Assembly: GCA_964371075.1 (NCBI GenBank)
Contig: CAYJKN010000001.1
Span: 62,001-126,000, forward strand
Direction of reading: 5' to 3'
DNA from: UTCHB3 sp964371075
GTDB taxonomy: Bacteria; Bacteroidota; Ignavibacteria; Ignavibacteriales; Ignavibacteriaceae
Length of the DNA: 64,000 nt
Notes under the pieces: generated by a model
The model's input: the letters and a program-made list of their open reading frames with translations, nothing else
Database searches by the model: none
What the model was told of the DNA's origin: nothing
Made by a program: the position numbers and the translations under genes
Part shown: in pieces, positions 1 to 8,517 of the stretch
How the letters are laid out: each line of letters starts with the position of its first letter
Position numbering within the stretch: position 1 is the stretch's first letter

Positions 1-2424
1 ATGCCCCAAATTGTCGATGTTGAAGAAAAACTGATCTGTTTTCATTGTGGCGAATTGTGTAGCGACAGATCAATCGCGAAGGAAGAAAAAGTATTTTGTT
101 GTGAGGGATGTAAACTTGTATATGAAGTTCTGAACGAGAATAATTTATGCACATATTACGATCTCAACACCGCGCCGGGTGCAACAAAAAGAACAAAATC
201 TTCCGGTAAAAGATACGATTACCTCGACGATCCCGATATTTCTGAAAAGCTGGTCGAATTTAAAAACGACCAGCTTTTTAAGATTTCCTTTTTCATCCCC
301 GAAATTCATTGCAGTTCATGTATCTGGCTCCTCGAAAATCTTTATAAAGTCGATTCCCGAATAATCGAATCACGAGTCGATTTTCCTGCAAAAAAAGTCT
401 TTATTAAAGCCAACTCCTCAATCAAAATAAGCGAAATTGTCTCAATTCTTGATCTTATAGGATATGAACCCCGCTTAAGTCTCGATGAACTTGAAAAAAA
501 AGATACAAAATCATTTAATAAATCTCTCTACATAAAAGTTGGCATTGCCGGATTCGCATTTGGCAATATTATGATGTTGAGTTTTCCGGAATATCTCTCT
601 GTTAAAGATGATGTTGAGTCATTTGGGATATTTTTTCAATTAATAATGATCCTGCTTTCTCTTCCGGTACTTTTTTATTGCAGCGTCGATTATTTTATCT
701 CTGCGTGGAAGGGATTAAAACAGAAATTCATTAACATCGATTTCCCTCTCTCGCTCGGTATTTTCGCTCTATGGGGAAGAAGCATATTTGAGATAGTTAC
801 AGGAAGTGGTCCGGGCTATATGGATTCATTTGCCGGACTTATATTTTTCCTTTTATTGGGTAAAGTATTTCAGAATAAAACCTATGAATACTTCAACTTC
901 GAGAGGAATTATAAATCTTATTTTCCGATATCAATTACAAAAAAACTGAAAAATGGTGAAGAGTTAATTATACCTCTTTCAAAAATTGTTGTTAAAGATC
1001 GAATTCTGATCAGGAACAATGAGATTATCCCTGCTGACTCTATTTTAATTGACGGGCAAGCAAATGTTGATTACAGTTTTGTTACCGGTGAAAGTTTACC
1101 ACAATTCAAAACCAAAGGTGAGAAAGTATTTGCGGGGGGCAAACAAATCGGAGGTTTGATAGAACTTGAAATCATCAAAGAGGTCTCACAAAGTTATCTC
1201 ACCAGACTCTGGAACGATTTCATAGTTTCTAAGAATCGAGAAAACAGACTCACCAAATTTTCAAATTTAGTAAGTAAATACTTTACACTGGCAATTTTGC
1301 TTATTGCGTTGAGCGCCGTGATCATCTGGTGGGAGTCGGGGTTGTATAATGTAATTTCTGTTGTTACTGCCGTTTTAATCGTAGCTTGTCCCTGCGCACT
1401 GGCACTTTCTGCCCCTTTTGCGCTTGGAAACACACTTCGACTCTTCGGAAGAAACAATTTTTATATTAAAAATATCAATGTGGTGGAAGACCTGAGTCAT
1501 GTTGATTCTGTAGTTTTTGACAAAACAGGCACTCTGACAGAAAATCAGGAAATTGGCATAATTTTTGAGGGTACAGAACTGACCGAACATGAGAGTGCGC
1601 TCATTAAATCGGCTGTAAAGAACTCACTTCATCCCTTAAGCAAAATTATTTATCGTTATCTCTCTAATAATGCCGAACTTAAAGTGGAATCATTTGATGA
1701 GAAACCCGGGAGCGGGGGGAGAGCATTGGTTGAAGGAAGTGAAGTGCTTTTTGGTGCCCGTTCAGTCGTTTGCGGCTTTGAAGGCAACGAGGAAGACAAA
1801 AGTGGAACACCCTGGGGAAGTAAGGTTTATGTCTCAATCGATACGATTTTTAAGGGATGTTTCAGGGTAAAAAACAAATATCGAGATGGTATTGAAGAGG
1901 TGATCAGGGAAACCTCAACAAATAAAGATGTTTATATCTTATCGGGGGACAATAACAGTGAAATGGAGAATCTCTCAAAACTTATCGACCCAAACCGGAT
2001 AAGGTTTAATCAATCTCCCTCGGATAAAATGGAATTTGTTGATGAGATGCACAAATTGAACAGGAAGATTTTAATGATTGGGGATGGATTGAATGATGCC
2101 GCTGCTTTAAGTAAAGCTGAAGTTGGGATCTCTCTTTCCGATGATTTAATGAATTTTACACCGGCAAGTGATGCACTGATTCATGGTAGCTCACTAAAAC
2201 TTTTGCCGGGATTTATAAAGCAGGCTGTTTCGACCATGAATGTGGTTAAATGGAGTTTTATAATTTCATCGATTTATAATGTGGCAGGAATATCAGTTGC
2301 ACTTAGTGGTAATTTATCTCCACTCTTTGCTGCAATTTTAATGCCTGTCAGCTCTATATCAGTGGTGATTTTCACTACTTTAGGCACTTTTTATACTGCA
2401 AAAAAACACAAATTAAAAATATGA
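1..2424 (+). CDS. ccoI: Copper-translocating P-type ATPase of the CcoI/FixI type
   Basis: This inner-membrane P1B ATPase probably moves copper for assembly of the cbb3 oxidase encoded just downstream. The N-terminus has a cysteine cluster (C13, C16, C20, then C34, C35, C38) typical of CcoI-like pumps. A heavy-metal-associated domain with C104-x-x-C107 follows. TGES lies near residue 362, the membrane metal motif CPC at 463-465, the phosphorylation motif DKTGT at D507, and GDGLND near 694. The length (807 aa) is normal for the family. The ATG is the first base of the window, so the ribosome-binding site is outside, but the N-terminus looks complete. It overlaps ccoS by four bases (ATGA). Confidence 0.93.
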   Translation: MPQIVDVEEKLICFHCGELCSDRSIAKEEKVFCCEGCKLVYEVLNENNLCTYYDLNTAPGATKRTKSSGKRYDYLDDPDISEKLVEFKNDQLFKISFFIPEIHCSSCIWLLENLYKVDSRIIESRVDFPAKKVFIKANSSIKISEIVSILDLIGYEPRLSLDELEKKDTKSFNKSLYIKVGIAGFAFGNIMMLSFPEYLSVKDDVESFGIFFQLIMILLSLPVLFYCSVDYFISAWKGLKQKFINIDFPLSLGIFALWGRSIFEIVTGSGPGYMDSFAGLIFFLLLGKVFQNKTYEYFNFERNYKSYFPISITKKLKNGEELIIPLSKIVVKDRILIRNNEIIPADSILIDGQANVDYSFVTGESLPQFKTKGEKVFAGGKQIGGLIELEIIKEVSQSYLTRLWNDFIVSKNRENRLTKFSNLVSKYFTLAILLIALSAVIIWWESGLYNVISVVTAVLIVACPCALALSAPFALGNTLRLFGRNNFYIKNINVVEDLSHVDSVVFDKTGTLTENQEIGIIFEGTELTEHESALIKSAVKNSLHPLSKIIYRYLSNNAELKVESFDEKPGSGGRALVEGSEVLFGARSVVCGFEGNEEDKSGTPWGSKVYVSIDTIFKGCFRVKNKYRDGIEEVIRETSTNKDVYILSGDNNSEMENLSKLIDPNRIRFNQSPSDKMEFVDEMHKLNRKILMIGDGLNDAAALSKAEVGISLSDDLMNFTPASDALIHGSSLKLLPGFIKQAVSTMNVVKWSFIISSIYNVAGISVALSGNLSPLFAAILMPVSSISVVIFTTLGTFYTAKKHKLKI

Positions 2425-2627
2425 GTGCTATCTATATTTTAATCGGAGCAAGTCTTGTGGTAGCAACCGGATTTCTGATCGCATTTTTGTGGGCAGTAAA
2501 ATCGGGACAGATGGATGATCGCTACACCCCCTCGGTTAGAATGTTATTCGATGATGAACTCAAAGTTTCGAAAAAACAAAATGATTCTTCACTTTCAAAC
2601 GAACAGGAGAAAAAGGAGCTCAATTAA
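2421..2627 (+). CDS. ccoS: cbb3-type oxidase assembly protein CcoS
   Basis: This is a 68-residue protein with one N-terminal membrane helix (about residues 3-26) and a short acidic, charged tail. That is the usual form of CcoS, which is needed for cofactor and copper insertion into cbb3 oxidase. The conserved stretch WAVKSGQMDD follows the helix. It overlaps ccoI by four bases and ccoNO by one base (TAATG), so it is translationally coupled on both sides. The call rests on size, helix, motif and position between ccoI and the oxidase genes. Confidence 0.88.
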   Translation: MSAIYILIGASLVVATGFLIAFLWAVKSGQMDDRYTPSVRMLFDDELKVSKKQNDSSLSNEQEKKELN

Positions 2628-4753
2628 TGCAAGTGGAAAAATTCAGTTACGATAACAAGATCGTAAAATACTTTGCTATTGCAACCTCAGTGTGGGGCAT
2701 AGTTGGAATGCTTGTTGGTTTAATTATTGCAATCCAGCTGTATGTACCCTCCCTCAGTTTCAATTTGCCATATCTTACATTCGGCAGATTAAGACCCTTG
2801 CACACGAATGCAGTTATTTTTGCTTTCGTTGGGAACGGCATCTTTATGGGTGTGTATTATTCCATGCAAAGATTATTAAAAGCGAGGATGTTTAACAACT
2901 TCCTAAGTTATCTTCATTTTTGGGGATGGCAATTAATAATTGTTTTGGCTGCGTTAACGCTGGTACTTGGAATTACCACCAGTAAAGAATATGCTGAACT
3001 TGAATGGCCAATTGATATACTCATTGCCTTAATTTGGGTAGTGTTTGGTATCAATATGATAGGCACGATCCTCAAAAGGCGTGAAAAACACATGTATGTG
3101 GCTATCTGGTTCTATATTGCAACATTTGTGACAGTTGCTGTTTTACATATTGTTAATTCGTTTGAAATTCCTGTCAATTTTTTGAAGAGTTATTCACTCT
3201 ATGCCGGTGTGCAGGATGCACTTGTACAGTGGTGGTATGGTCATAATGCAGTGGCATTTTTTCTTACCACACCATATCTTGGATTGATGTATTATTTTAT
3301 GCCTAAGGCTGCTAACAGGCCGGTATATTCATACAGATTGTCGATAATACACTTCTGGGCACTAATATTTCTTTATATCTGGGCCGGACCACATCACTTG
3401 CTCTACAGTGCACTTCCTGATTGGGCTCAATCTCTCGGAACAGTTTTTTCGATAATGCTTATTGCACCTTCCTGGGGTGGGATGATAAATGGTCTGTTAA
3501 CCCTTAGAGGTGCCTGGGATAAGGTGAGGGAAGACCCTGTGCTTAAATTTATGGTAGTGGCAGTTACTGCTTATGGTATGTCCACTTTTGAGGGTCCAAT
3601 GCTTTCATTAAAGAATTTGAATGCACTTGCACATTACACTGACTGGATAATTGCTCATGTGCATATTGGTGCTCTTGGGTGGAACGGTTTCCTCACATTT
3701 GGAATTCTTTACTACCTTATTCCGAGACTTTGGAGAACAGAACTTTATTCCAAAAAACTGGCAAACTATCATTTTTGGCTCGGTTTTCTTGGAATAGTCT
3801 TTTATGCATCCTCAATGTATTGGAGTGCGCTTACCCAGGGCTTGATGTGGAAACAATTCACACCTCAGGGAATACTTCAGTACCCGATTTTCCTTGAAAC
3901 AACAATTCAAATTATCCCGATGTATATCATCCGCTCTTTTGGTGGTTTACTTTTCTTTTCAAGTCTTTTTGTGATGGTATATAATCTGTATAAGACTGCA
4001 AAACAGGGAAGTTTCCTGGCAGACGAAGAGGTAGAAGCTGCTCCATTAGAGAAAACTCCTGAAAAATTTGACAGGAAAAATGCCCACACCTGGCTTGAAA
4101 GCCGTCCAATTCAGTTCACTGTTTTAGCTACTGTCGCAATCCTGATTGGTGGGGTCATCGAATTTGTACCAACATTCCTTATTCAATCGAATGTTCCAAC
4201 TATAGCCTCAGTTAAACCCTACACTCCATTAGAGCTTGAGGGAAGAGACCTTTATATCAGAGAAGGTTGTAATAACTGTCATAGTCAAATGATCAGACCA
4301 TTTCGGTCGGAAACAGAGAGATACGGCGAATATTCAAAAGCCGGTGAATATGTTTATGATCATCCATTCCTTTGGGGATCAAAACGAACAGGACCTGATC
4401 TACACAGAGAAGGTGGGAAATATCCGAATGTCTGGCATTATCATCATATGATTGAACCGACAAGAATGTCACCCGGATCAATCATGCCGCCATATCCCTG
4501 GTTAGAGACCAATGTGCTTGATCTTTCTTACACGGCTGATAAAATCACAGCGTTGAGACGGATTGGAGTTCCTTATCCTGAAGGATTCGAAGAATCTGCT
4601 TTGCAAAATCTTGAGACCCAGGCAAAAGAGATTGCTAAAGACCTCCAGAAAAATGGTGCAGCAATTGATCATGACAAGGAATTGATCGCTATGATTGCAT
4701 ATTTACAACGACTGGGTGTTGATATTAAAGCTGCACCAACAGTAACCAAGTAG
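2627..4753 (+). CDS. ccoNO: Fused cbb3 cytochrome c oxidase subunits I and II (CcoN-CcoO)
   Basis: This is the catalytic core of a high-affinity terminal oxidase. Residues 1 to about 470 are a multi-helix haem-copper oxidase subunit I, with histidine motifs such as WWYGHNA, GPHHLLY and AHVHIGALGWNG. After a linker and one anchoring helix, the rest is the monohaem subunit II (CcoO) with haem motif C548-N-N-C551-H552 and the conserved MIRPF stretch. Most proteobacteria encode these two subunits separately; the fusion is common in Bacteroidota. AAAAGGAG at 2611-2618 is a strong ribosome-binding site, and the start overlaps the ccoS stop by one base. Confidence 0.95.
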   Translation: MQVEKFSYDNKIVKYFAIATSVWGIVGMLVGLIIAIQLYVPSLSFNLPYLTFGRLRPLHTNAVIFAFVGNGIFMGVYYSMQRLLKARMFNNFLSYLHFWGWQLIIVLAALTLVLGITTSKEYAELEWPIDILIALIWVVFGINMIGTILKRREKHMYVAIWFYIATFVTVAVLHIVNSFEIPVNFLKSYSLYAGVQDALVQWWYGHNAVAFFLTTPYLGLMYYFMPKAANRPVYSYRLSIIHFWALIFLYIWAGPHHLLYSALPDWAQSLGTVFSIMLIAPSWGGMINGLLTLRGAWDKVREDPVLKFMVVAVTAYGMSTFEGPMLSLKNLNALAHYTDWIIAHVHIGALGWNGFLTFGILYYLIPRLWRTELYSKKLANYHFWLGFLGIVFYASSMYWSALTQGLMWKQFTPQGILQYPIFLETTIQIIPMYIIRSFGGLLFFSSLFVMVYNLYKTAKQGSFLADEEVEAAPLEKTPEKFDRKNAHTWLESRPIQFTVLATVAILIGGVIEFVPTFLIQSNVPTIASVKPYTPLELEGRDLYIREGCNNCHSQMIRPFRSETERYGEYSKAGEYVYDHPFLWGSKRTGPDLHREGGKYPNVWHYHHMIEPTRMSPGSIMPPYPWLETNVLDLSYTADKITALRRIGVPYPEGFEESALQNLETQAKEIAKDLQKNGAAIDHDKELIAMIAYLQRLGVDIKAAPTVTK

Positions 4754-4760
4754 GCAAGTG

Positions 4761-4919
4761 ATGTACCAAAATATTTTAACATCTATTGAAGGCATCACAG
4801 TTTTTCCAATAATCAGTCTCGTTATTTTTGTTTTGTTCTTCTCTGTTGTGATCTACAGAGTATTCAGAATTCCAAACGAAGAAATTAAAGAGATTGAAAA
4901 AATTCCGCTTGACGACTAA
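4761..4919 (+). CDS. ccoQ: Small cbb3 oxidase subunit CcoQ/FixQ-like protein
   Basis: This 52-residue open frame begins with ATG seven bases after the ccoNO stop and ends TAA at 4917-4919. Its product starts MYQNILTSIEG, has one hydrophobic helix (about residues 12-32) and then a charged tail ending PLDD. Size, single helix, tail and position between ccoO and ccoP match CcoQ, which stabilises the oxidase complex. Small CcoQ proteins diverge strongly, so the call relies mostly on context. Confidence 0.75.
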   Translation: MYQNILTSIEGITVFPIISLVIFVLFFSVVIYRVFRIPNEEIKEIEKIPLDD

Positions 4920-4935
4920 ACATTCAGAGGAAAAA

Positions 4936-5841
4936 ATGTTTGAAAAAATGAAATCTAAATTGGAGAGCATGGTTTTGGGAAAGAAGTTTCTCTTTACCAA
5001 TATTATCGCAACTTTTCTGTTGTTTCAAAATAACTCGTTTGCAGCCGAAGGAGCAGGATTTGATGCTGATACTTATATCAACACCGGATTCCTTATCTTC
5101 TTCATCTATGTTCTTGTTATGACTATAATATTCTTGATCGGGCAAAATAAAAAACCCGAAGAAGAAAGAGAAATGGTCAGAAAACTTGATAAACTGATCA
5201 ACGATGCCAAACCAATTGAGGAGGAGCATGCACTTCTTCTTCACCACAATTATGATGGTATACAGGAACTTGATAACAATCTGCCACCCTGGTGGAAGTA
5301 TCTGTTTTATGCAACAATTGTCTTTTCAGTTGTTTATATGGGTTATTACCATGTATCAAACGGCCCTTCTTCAGCCCAGGAATATGAGCAGGAAGTTCGT
5401 CAGGCTCAATTGGCACTTGCTGCATCTTCAGGACAGGCGACTGTAAATGTTGATAATGTAAAATTGCTCTCTGATGCAGCCTCACTGGCAAAAGGGAAAG
5501 ATATTTACGATAAAAACTGCGCTACTTGTCATGGAACCAAAGGTGAAGGCCTGGTAGGTCCAAATCTTACTGATGACTATTGGATTCATGGTGGTTCGAT
5601 CCAACAAATCTTTGTAGTGCTTGTTGAAGGTGTACTTGTGAAGGGTATGCCATCATGGAGAGCACAATTCAGTTCTCAGGATTTGGAAGCCGTCGGCAGT
5701 TATGTAAAGACTTTACATGGCACAAATCCACCTAATGCAAAAGAAGCCCAAGGCGACCTTTACAAGGAGGAAGTTGTTAAAGATTCCACAGTAAAAAGTG
5801 ATTCAACAAAGGTTGAAAAAAAAGCGGATCCTAAAAAATAA
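4936..5841 (+). CDS. ccoP: cbb3 oxidase subunit III (CcoP), one-haem form
   Basis: This membrane-anchored cytochrome c passes electrons to CcoNO. The ATG at 4936 is preferred over an in-frame TTG at 4894 because GAGG at 4927-4930 is correctly spaced and the TTG lies inside ccoQ. Counting from this start (301 aa), there is a hydrophobic N-terminal segment, then two helices (near residues 52-72 and 118-140) corresponding to the FixP N-terminal domain. A single haem motif C195-A-T-C198-H199 follows, with a likely axial methionine in GMPSW. The C-terminus is lysine- and serine-rich. Proteobacterial CcoP normally carries two CxxCH motifs; only one is present here. Confidence 0.9.
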   Translation: MFEKMKSKLESMVLGKKFLFTNIIATFLLFQNNSFAAEGAGFDADTYINTGFLIFFIYVLVMTIIFLIGQNKKPEEEREMVRKLDKLINDAKPIEEEHALLLHHNYDGIQELDNNLPPWWKYLFYATIVFSVVYMGYYHVSNGPSSAQEYEQEVRQAQLALAASSGQATVNVDNVKLLSDAASLAKGKDIYDKNCATCHGTKGEGLVGPNLTDDYWIHGGSIQQIFVVLVEGVLVKGMPSWRAQFSSQDLEAVGSYVKTLHGTNPPNAKEAQGDLYKEEVVKDSTVKSDSTKVEKKADPKK

Positions 5842-5871
5842 TCCGTGACTGTTAATGAATAGAAGAAACTG

Positions 5872-7275
5872 ATGAACGACGAAGAGACATTAGACCAATC
5901 ATTCCGTGATACGATTGGGACAATAAAAAAAGATGGAAAAAGAAATTGGGTATTCCCAAAACGACCATCAGGGTGGTATTACAATGCCAGAACCTGGGTT
6001 AGTGTATTCCTGCTTGCATTTTTATTTGGTATGCCATTTATTGAGCTAAACGGGCAACCATTTTTATTGTTTAATGTTTTTGAGAGAAAGTTCATAATCT
6101 TTGGACTGTTTTTTGGTCCCTACGATTTCCATATCTTTCTGCTTTCATTTATCGCTTTAGTGATCTTTGTAATCCTGTTCACTGCAATTTATGGGAGAGT
6201 GTTCTGCGGCTGGGTTTGTCCCCAAACTATCTTTATGGAACTGGTTTTCAGAAAGATTGAGTATCTGATTGATGGTGATTTTCGAGATCAGATTAAGCTG
6301 AAGGCTTCTCCCTGGAATGGAAAAAAGATATTCAAAAGAGGGTTAAAATACTCGATATTTTTGGTGATATCCTATTTAATTGCCCATACATTCATGGCTT
6401 ATCTCGTCGGACTGGATGAAGTGAAGGAGATCGTATCATCTTCACCGGCGGACCGCCCGGGCGGGTTTATAGCCATGAATGTATTCACCTTGTTATTCTT
6501 TTTTGTATTCTCATGGTTCAGGGAGCAGGCATGTCTCATCGTCTGCCCTTATGGACGCCTTCAAGGTGTGCTCCTGGATCAAAATTCACTTGCAGTGACT
6601 TACGACTTTATTCGTGGAGAACCACGCGGGAAATTGAAAAGAGATGTTGCCCGGGATAAAGGTGATTGTGTTGATTGTCATTTGTGTGTTGATGTATGTC
6701 CCACGGGTATAGATATCAGAAACGGCATACAAATGGAATGTGTTAATTGCACTGCTTGTATTGATGCTTGTGACGATGTTATGGTGAAGATTAAGAAACC
6801 AAAAGGTTTAATCAGACTCGATTCATTGAGTGGAATTCAAACCGGGAAGAGATTTAGTTTTTCTCTTAGGGTTGGAGTGTACACAACTATTCTTGTTATT
6901 CTTGTTTCGATAATATCCATTCTGCTTGCAAACAGAACCGATGTTGAAGTAAATATTCTTCGAACACCCGGCATGCTCTATCAGGTTCAACCAAACAACA
7001 AGATCAGTAATCTCTATAATTTCCATGTCATAAATAAAACCTTCCATGACATGAATATTGAGTTAAAAGTTAAAGGAATCAAGGGAGAGATAAAAATTCT
7101 TGGTAAAAAACCTGAAGTTAAAGAACTTGAGGTTTACGAAGGAAGATTTATGTTGATAGTTGATGAGAAAGATTTGATTGAAGTGAATTCTAAAGTCGAT
7201 ATCATTGTTTTAGAAGATGGTAAAGAGTTGCAAACAATCAAAACATCGTTTTTAGGAAAGGTTGATGAGGAATAG
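5872..7275 (+). CDS. ccoG: cbb3 oxidase accessory iron-sulfur membrane protein CcoG
   Basis: This polyferredoxin-like membrane protein acts in copper handling during cbb3 oxidase assembly. It has several transmembrane helices with the conserved GWVCPQT and CLIVCPYGRLQ motifs. A cytoplasmic ferredoxin domain follows, with a first cluster C266-x-x-C269-x-x-C272-x3-C276-P and a second cluster in the segment containing CVNCTACIDAC. One more helix and a C-terminal immunoglobulin-like domain (from about residue 365) complete the protein. The length (467 aa) matches the family. The next gene starts at the base after its stop codon. Confidence 0.93.
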   Translation: MNDEETLDQSFRDTIGTIKKDGKRNWVFPKRPSGWYYNARTWVSVFLLAFLFGMPFIELNGQPFLLFNVFERKFIIFGLFFGPYDFHIFLLSFIALVIFVILFTAIYGRVFCGWVCPQTIFMELVFRKIEYLIDGDFRDQIKLKASPWNGKKIFKRGLKYSIFLVISYLIAHTFMAYLVGLDEVKEIVSSSPADRPGGFIAMNVFTLLFFFVFSWFREQACLIVCPYGRLQGVLLDQNSLAVTYDFIRGEPRGKLKRDVARDKGDCVDCHLCVDVCPTGIDIRNGIQMECVNCTACIDACDDVMVKIKKPKGLIRLDSLSGIQTGKRFSFSLRVGVYTTILVILVSIISILLANRTDVEVNILRTPGMLYQVQPNNKISNLYNFHVINKTFHDMNIELKVKGIKGEIKILGKKPEVKELEVYEGRFMLIVDEKDLIEVNSKVDIIVLEDGKELQTIKTSFLGKVDEE

Positions 7276-7722
7276 ATGAAAAAGTTTAACTGGGGTCACG
7301 GAATCGCGATTTTTCTGGTTATTTTTCTTTTACTTAATGTCGCTGTGGTTTTATATACATTCAGTCAGGATGTAGAATTGGTGACCGATAACTATTATGA
7401 AAAAGAACTCAAATATGAAGATCAACTCATTCGGGAAAGAAGGGGAATGGACCTGCCGGATTCGTTGAAAATCGATCTCGAGGAGTTAAATCTGGTTATA
7501 AACTATCCACCATCCTTATTAAAAAAATCTGTTGACGGTAACATCCATTTATATCGACCTGATCAAAAGAAATTTGATTACAATATTAAAATTGAACACG
7601 ATTCAACCGGACGACAAATAATAAATATGGCGGGGAAGGCTCCCGGAAAATGGAAAATATCCATCACTCTTAATGACGGCAGTCTTGACTATCTTTTCAA
7701 AAAAGATATTTATCTGAGGTAA
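7276..7722 (+). CDS. ccoH: FixH/CcoH-family cbb3 oxidase assembly protein
   Basis: This 148-residue protein has a single N-terminal membrane helix (about residues 8-28) and a periplasmic domain with conserved features such as DNYYEKELKYEDQL. That is characteristic of FixH/CcoH, which helps assemble or stabilise the oxidase. The ATG follows the ccoG stop codon with no gap. The short immunoglobulin-like periplasmic part ends in strands compatible with the FixH fold. Confidence 0.85.
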   Translation: MKKFNWGHGIAIFLVIFLLLNVAVVLYTFSQDVELVTDNYYEKELKYEDQLIRERRGMDLPDSLKIDLEELNLVINYPPSLLKKSVDGNIHLYRPDQKKFDYNIKIEHDSTGRQIINMAGKAPGKWKISITLNDGSLDYLFKKDIYLR

Positions 7723-7725
7723 TTC

Positions 7726-8442
7726 ATGTTTCTCCTTTCCGGTTTTTTGATTGGTCTTGTTGGTAGTTTACATTGTATTGGAATGTGTGGACCTATAGTT
7801 CTTGCAATAAGCAGTGTGGATCAAAAACCGTCTGTTTTAGTCCTGCAAAGAGTTTTATATCATTTTGGCAAAGCCCTGACTTATGCTTTAATGGGAACCG
7901 TTTTTGGACTACTGGGAACCCACATAAAACTTTCAGGAATGCAGCAAGCAGCTTCAATTGGAATTGGAGCCGTAATAGTCATTTGGATTTTGCTTCCGGT
8001 CTCAATAAAAAGTAAGTTTTCAAATCTCTCCCTTGTTAACAGATATAATGCACAAGTTAAATCCACACTTTCTAAAGTCCTCAGTTCCGGAAGGACAAGA
8101 CCTTATTTTGTAATTGGACTTGTTAACGGCTTTTTACCTTGTGGTCTGGTTTATGCCGGATTGGCCGGAGCAGTTGCTACAGGTGACCCTCTTCAAGGGT
8201 TTTTCTATATGTTTCTCTTCGGTGTTGGAACCATGCCAGCCCTTTTTATTTTTTCATTTGCACCTGCACTGAGGAAATATCTTCCCAAATTAAATACCCG
8301 CAAATTGATACCTGCACTTTCCCTCGTATTGGGCATAATTTTCATTTTGAGGGGACTAAATCTCGGTATTCCGTTTGTAAGCCCTAAATTTGAAGATGTA
8401 CCTAAAACTGAACAAATCACCCAACCTGATTGTTGTCATTAG
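7726..8442 (+). CDS. SafE/UreH-type membrane protein, likely metal handling for cbb3 oxidase
   Basis: This 238-residue polytopic membrane protein has an internal duplication. GSLHCIGMCGP occurs near the N-terminus and the related NGFLPCGLVYAG in the second half, as in DsbD/CcdA- and UreH-like transporters often annotated sulfite exporter TauE/SafE family. Such genes commonly close cbb3 clusters in Bacteroidota, which suggests copper or redox transport for oxidase maturation; that role is inferred from context. The protein ends in CCH, a possible metal-binding tail. It lies three bases after ccoH and is the last gene of the operon. Confidence 0.78.
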   Translation: MFLLSGFLIGLVGSLHCIGMCGPIVLAISSVDQKPSVLVLQRVLYHFGKALTYALMGTVFGLLGTHIKLSGMQQAASIGIGAVIVIWILLPVSIKSKFSNLSLVNRYNAQVKSTLSKVLSSGRTRPYFVIGLVNGFLPCGLVYAGLAGAVATGDPLQGFFYMFLFGVGTMPALFIFSFAPALRKYLPKLNTRKLIPALSLVLGIIFILRGLNLGIPFVSPKFEDVPKTEQITQPDCCH

Positions 8443-8475
8443 TATCCCTGCTTTTGGTACCATAATCTGATTCCT

Positions 8476-8512
8476 TTTGGTTAATTTTACAGATTATCAT
8501 TCAATAATTTTG
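8476..8512 (+). promoter_or_regulatory. Possible Bacteroidota-type promoter for porX
   Basis: TAATTTTG at 8505-8512 matches the TAnnTTTG -7 element used by the primary sigma factor of Bacteroidota, with TTTG at 8476-8479 as a possible -33 element. The spacing of 25 bases is longer than the usual 19-21, which lowers confidence. The -7 element ends only five bases before the porX ATG, so a transcript from it would be nearly leaderless. Confidence 0.4.
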
Positions 8513-8517
8513 ACATT

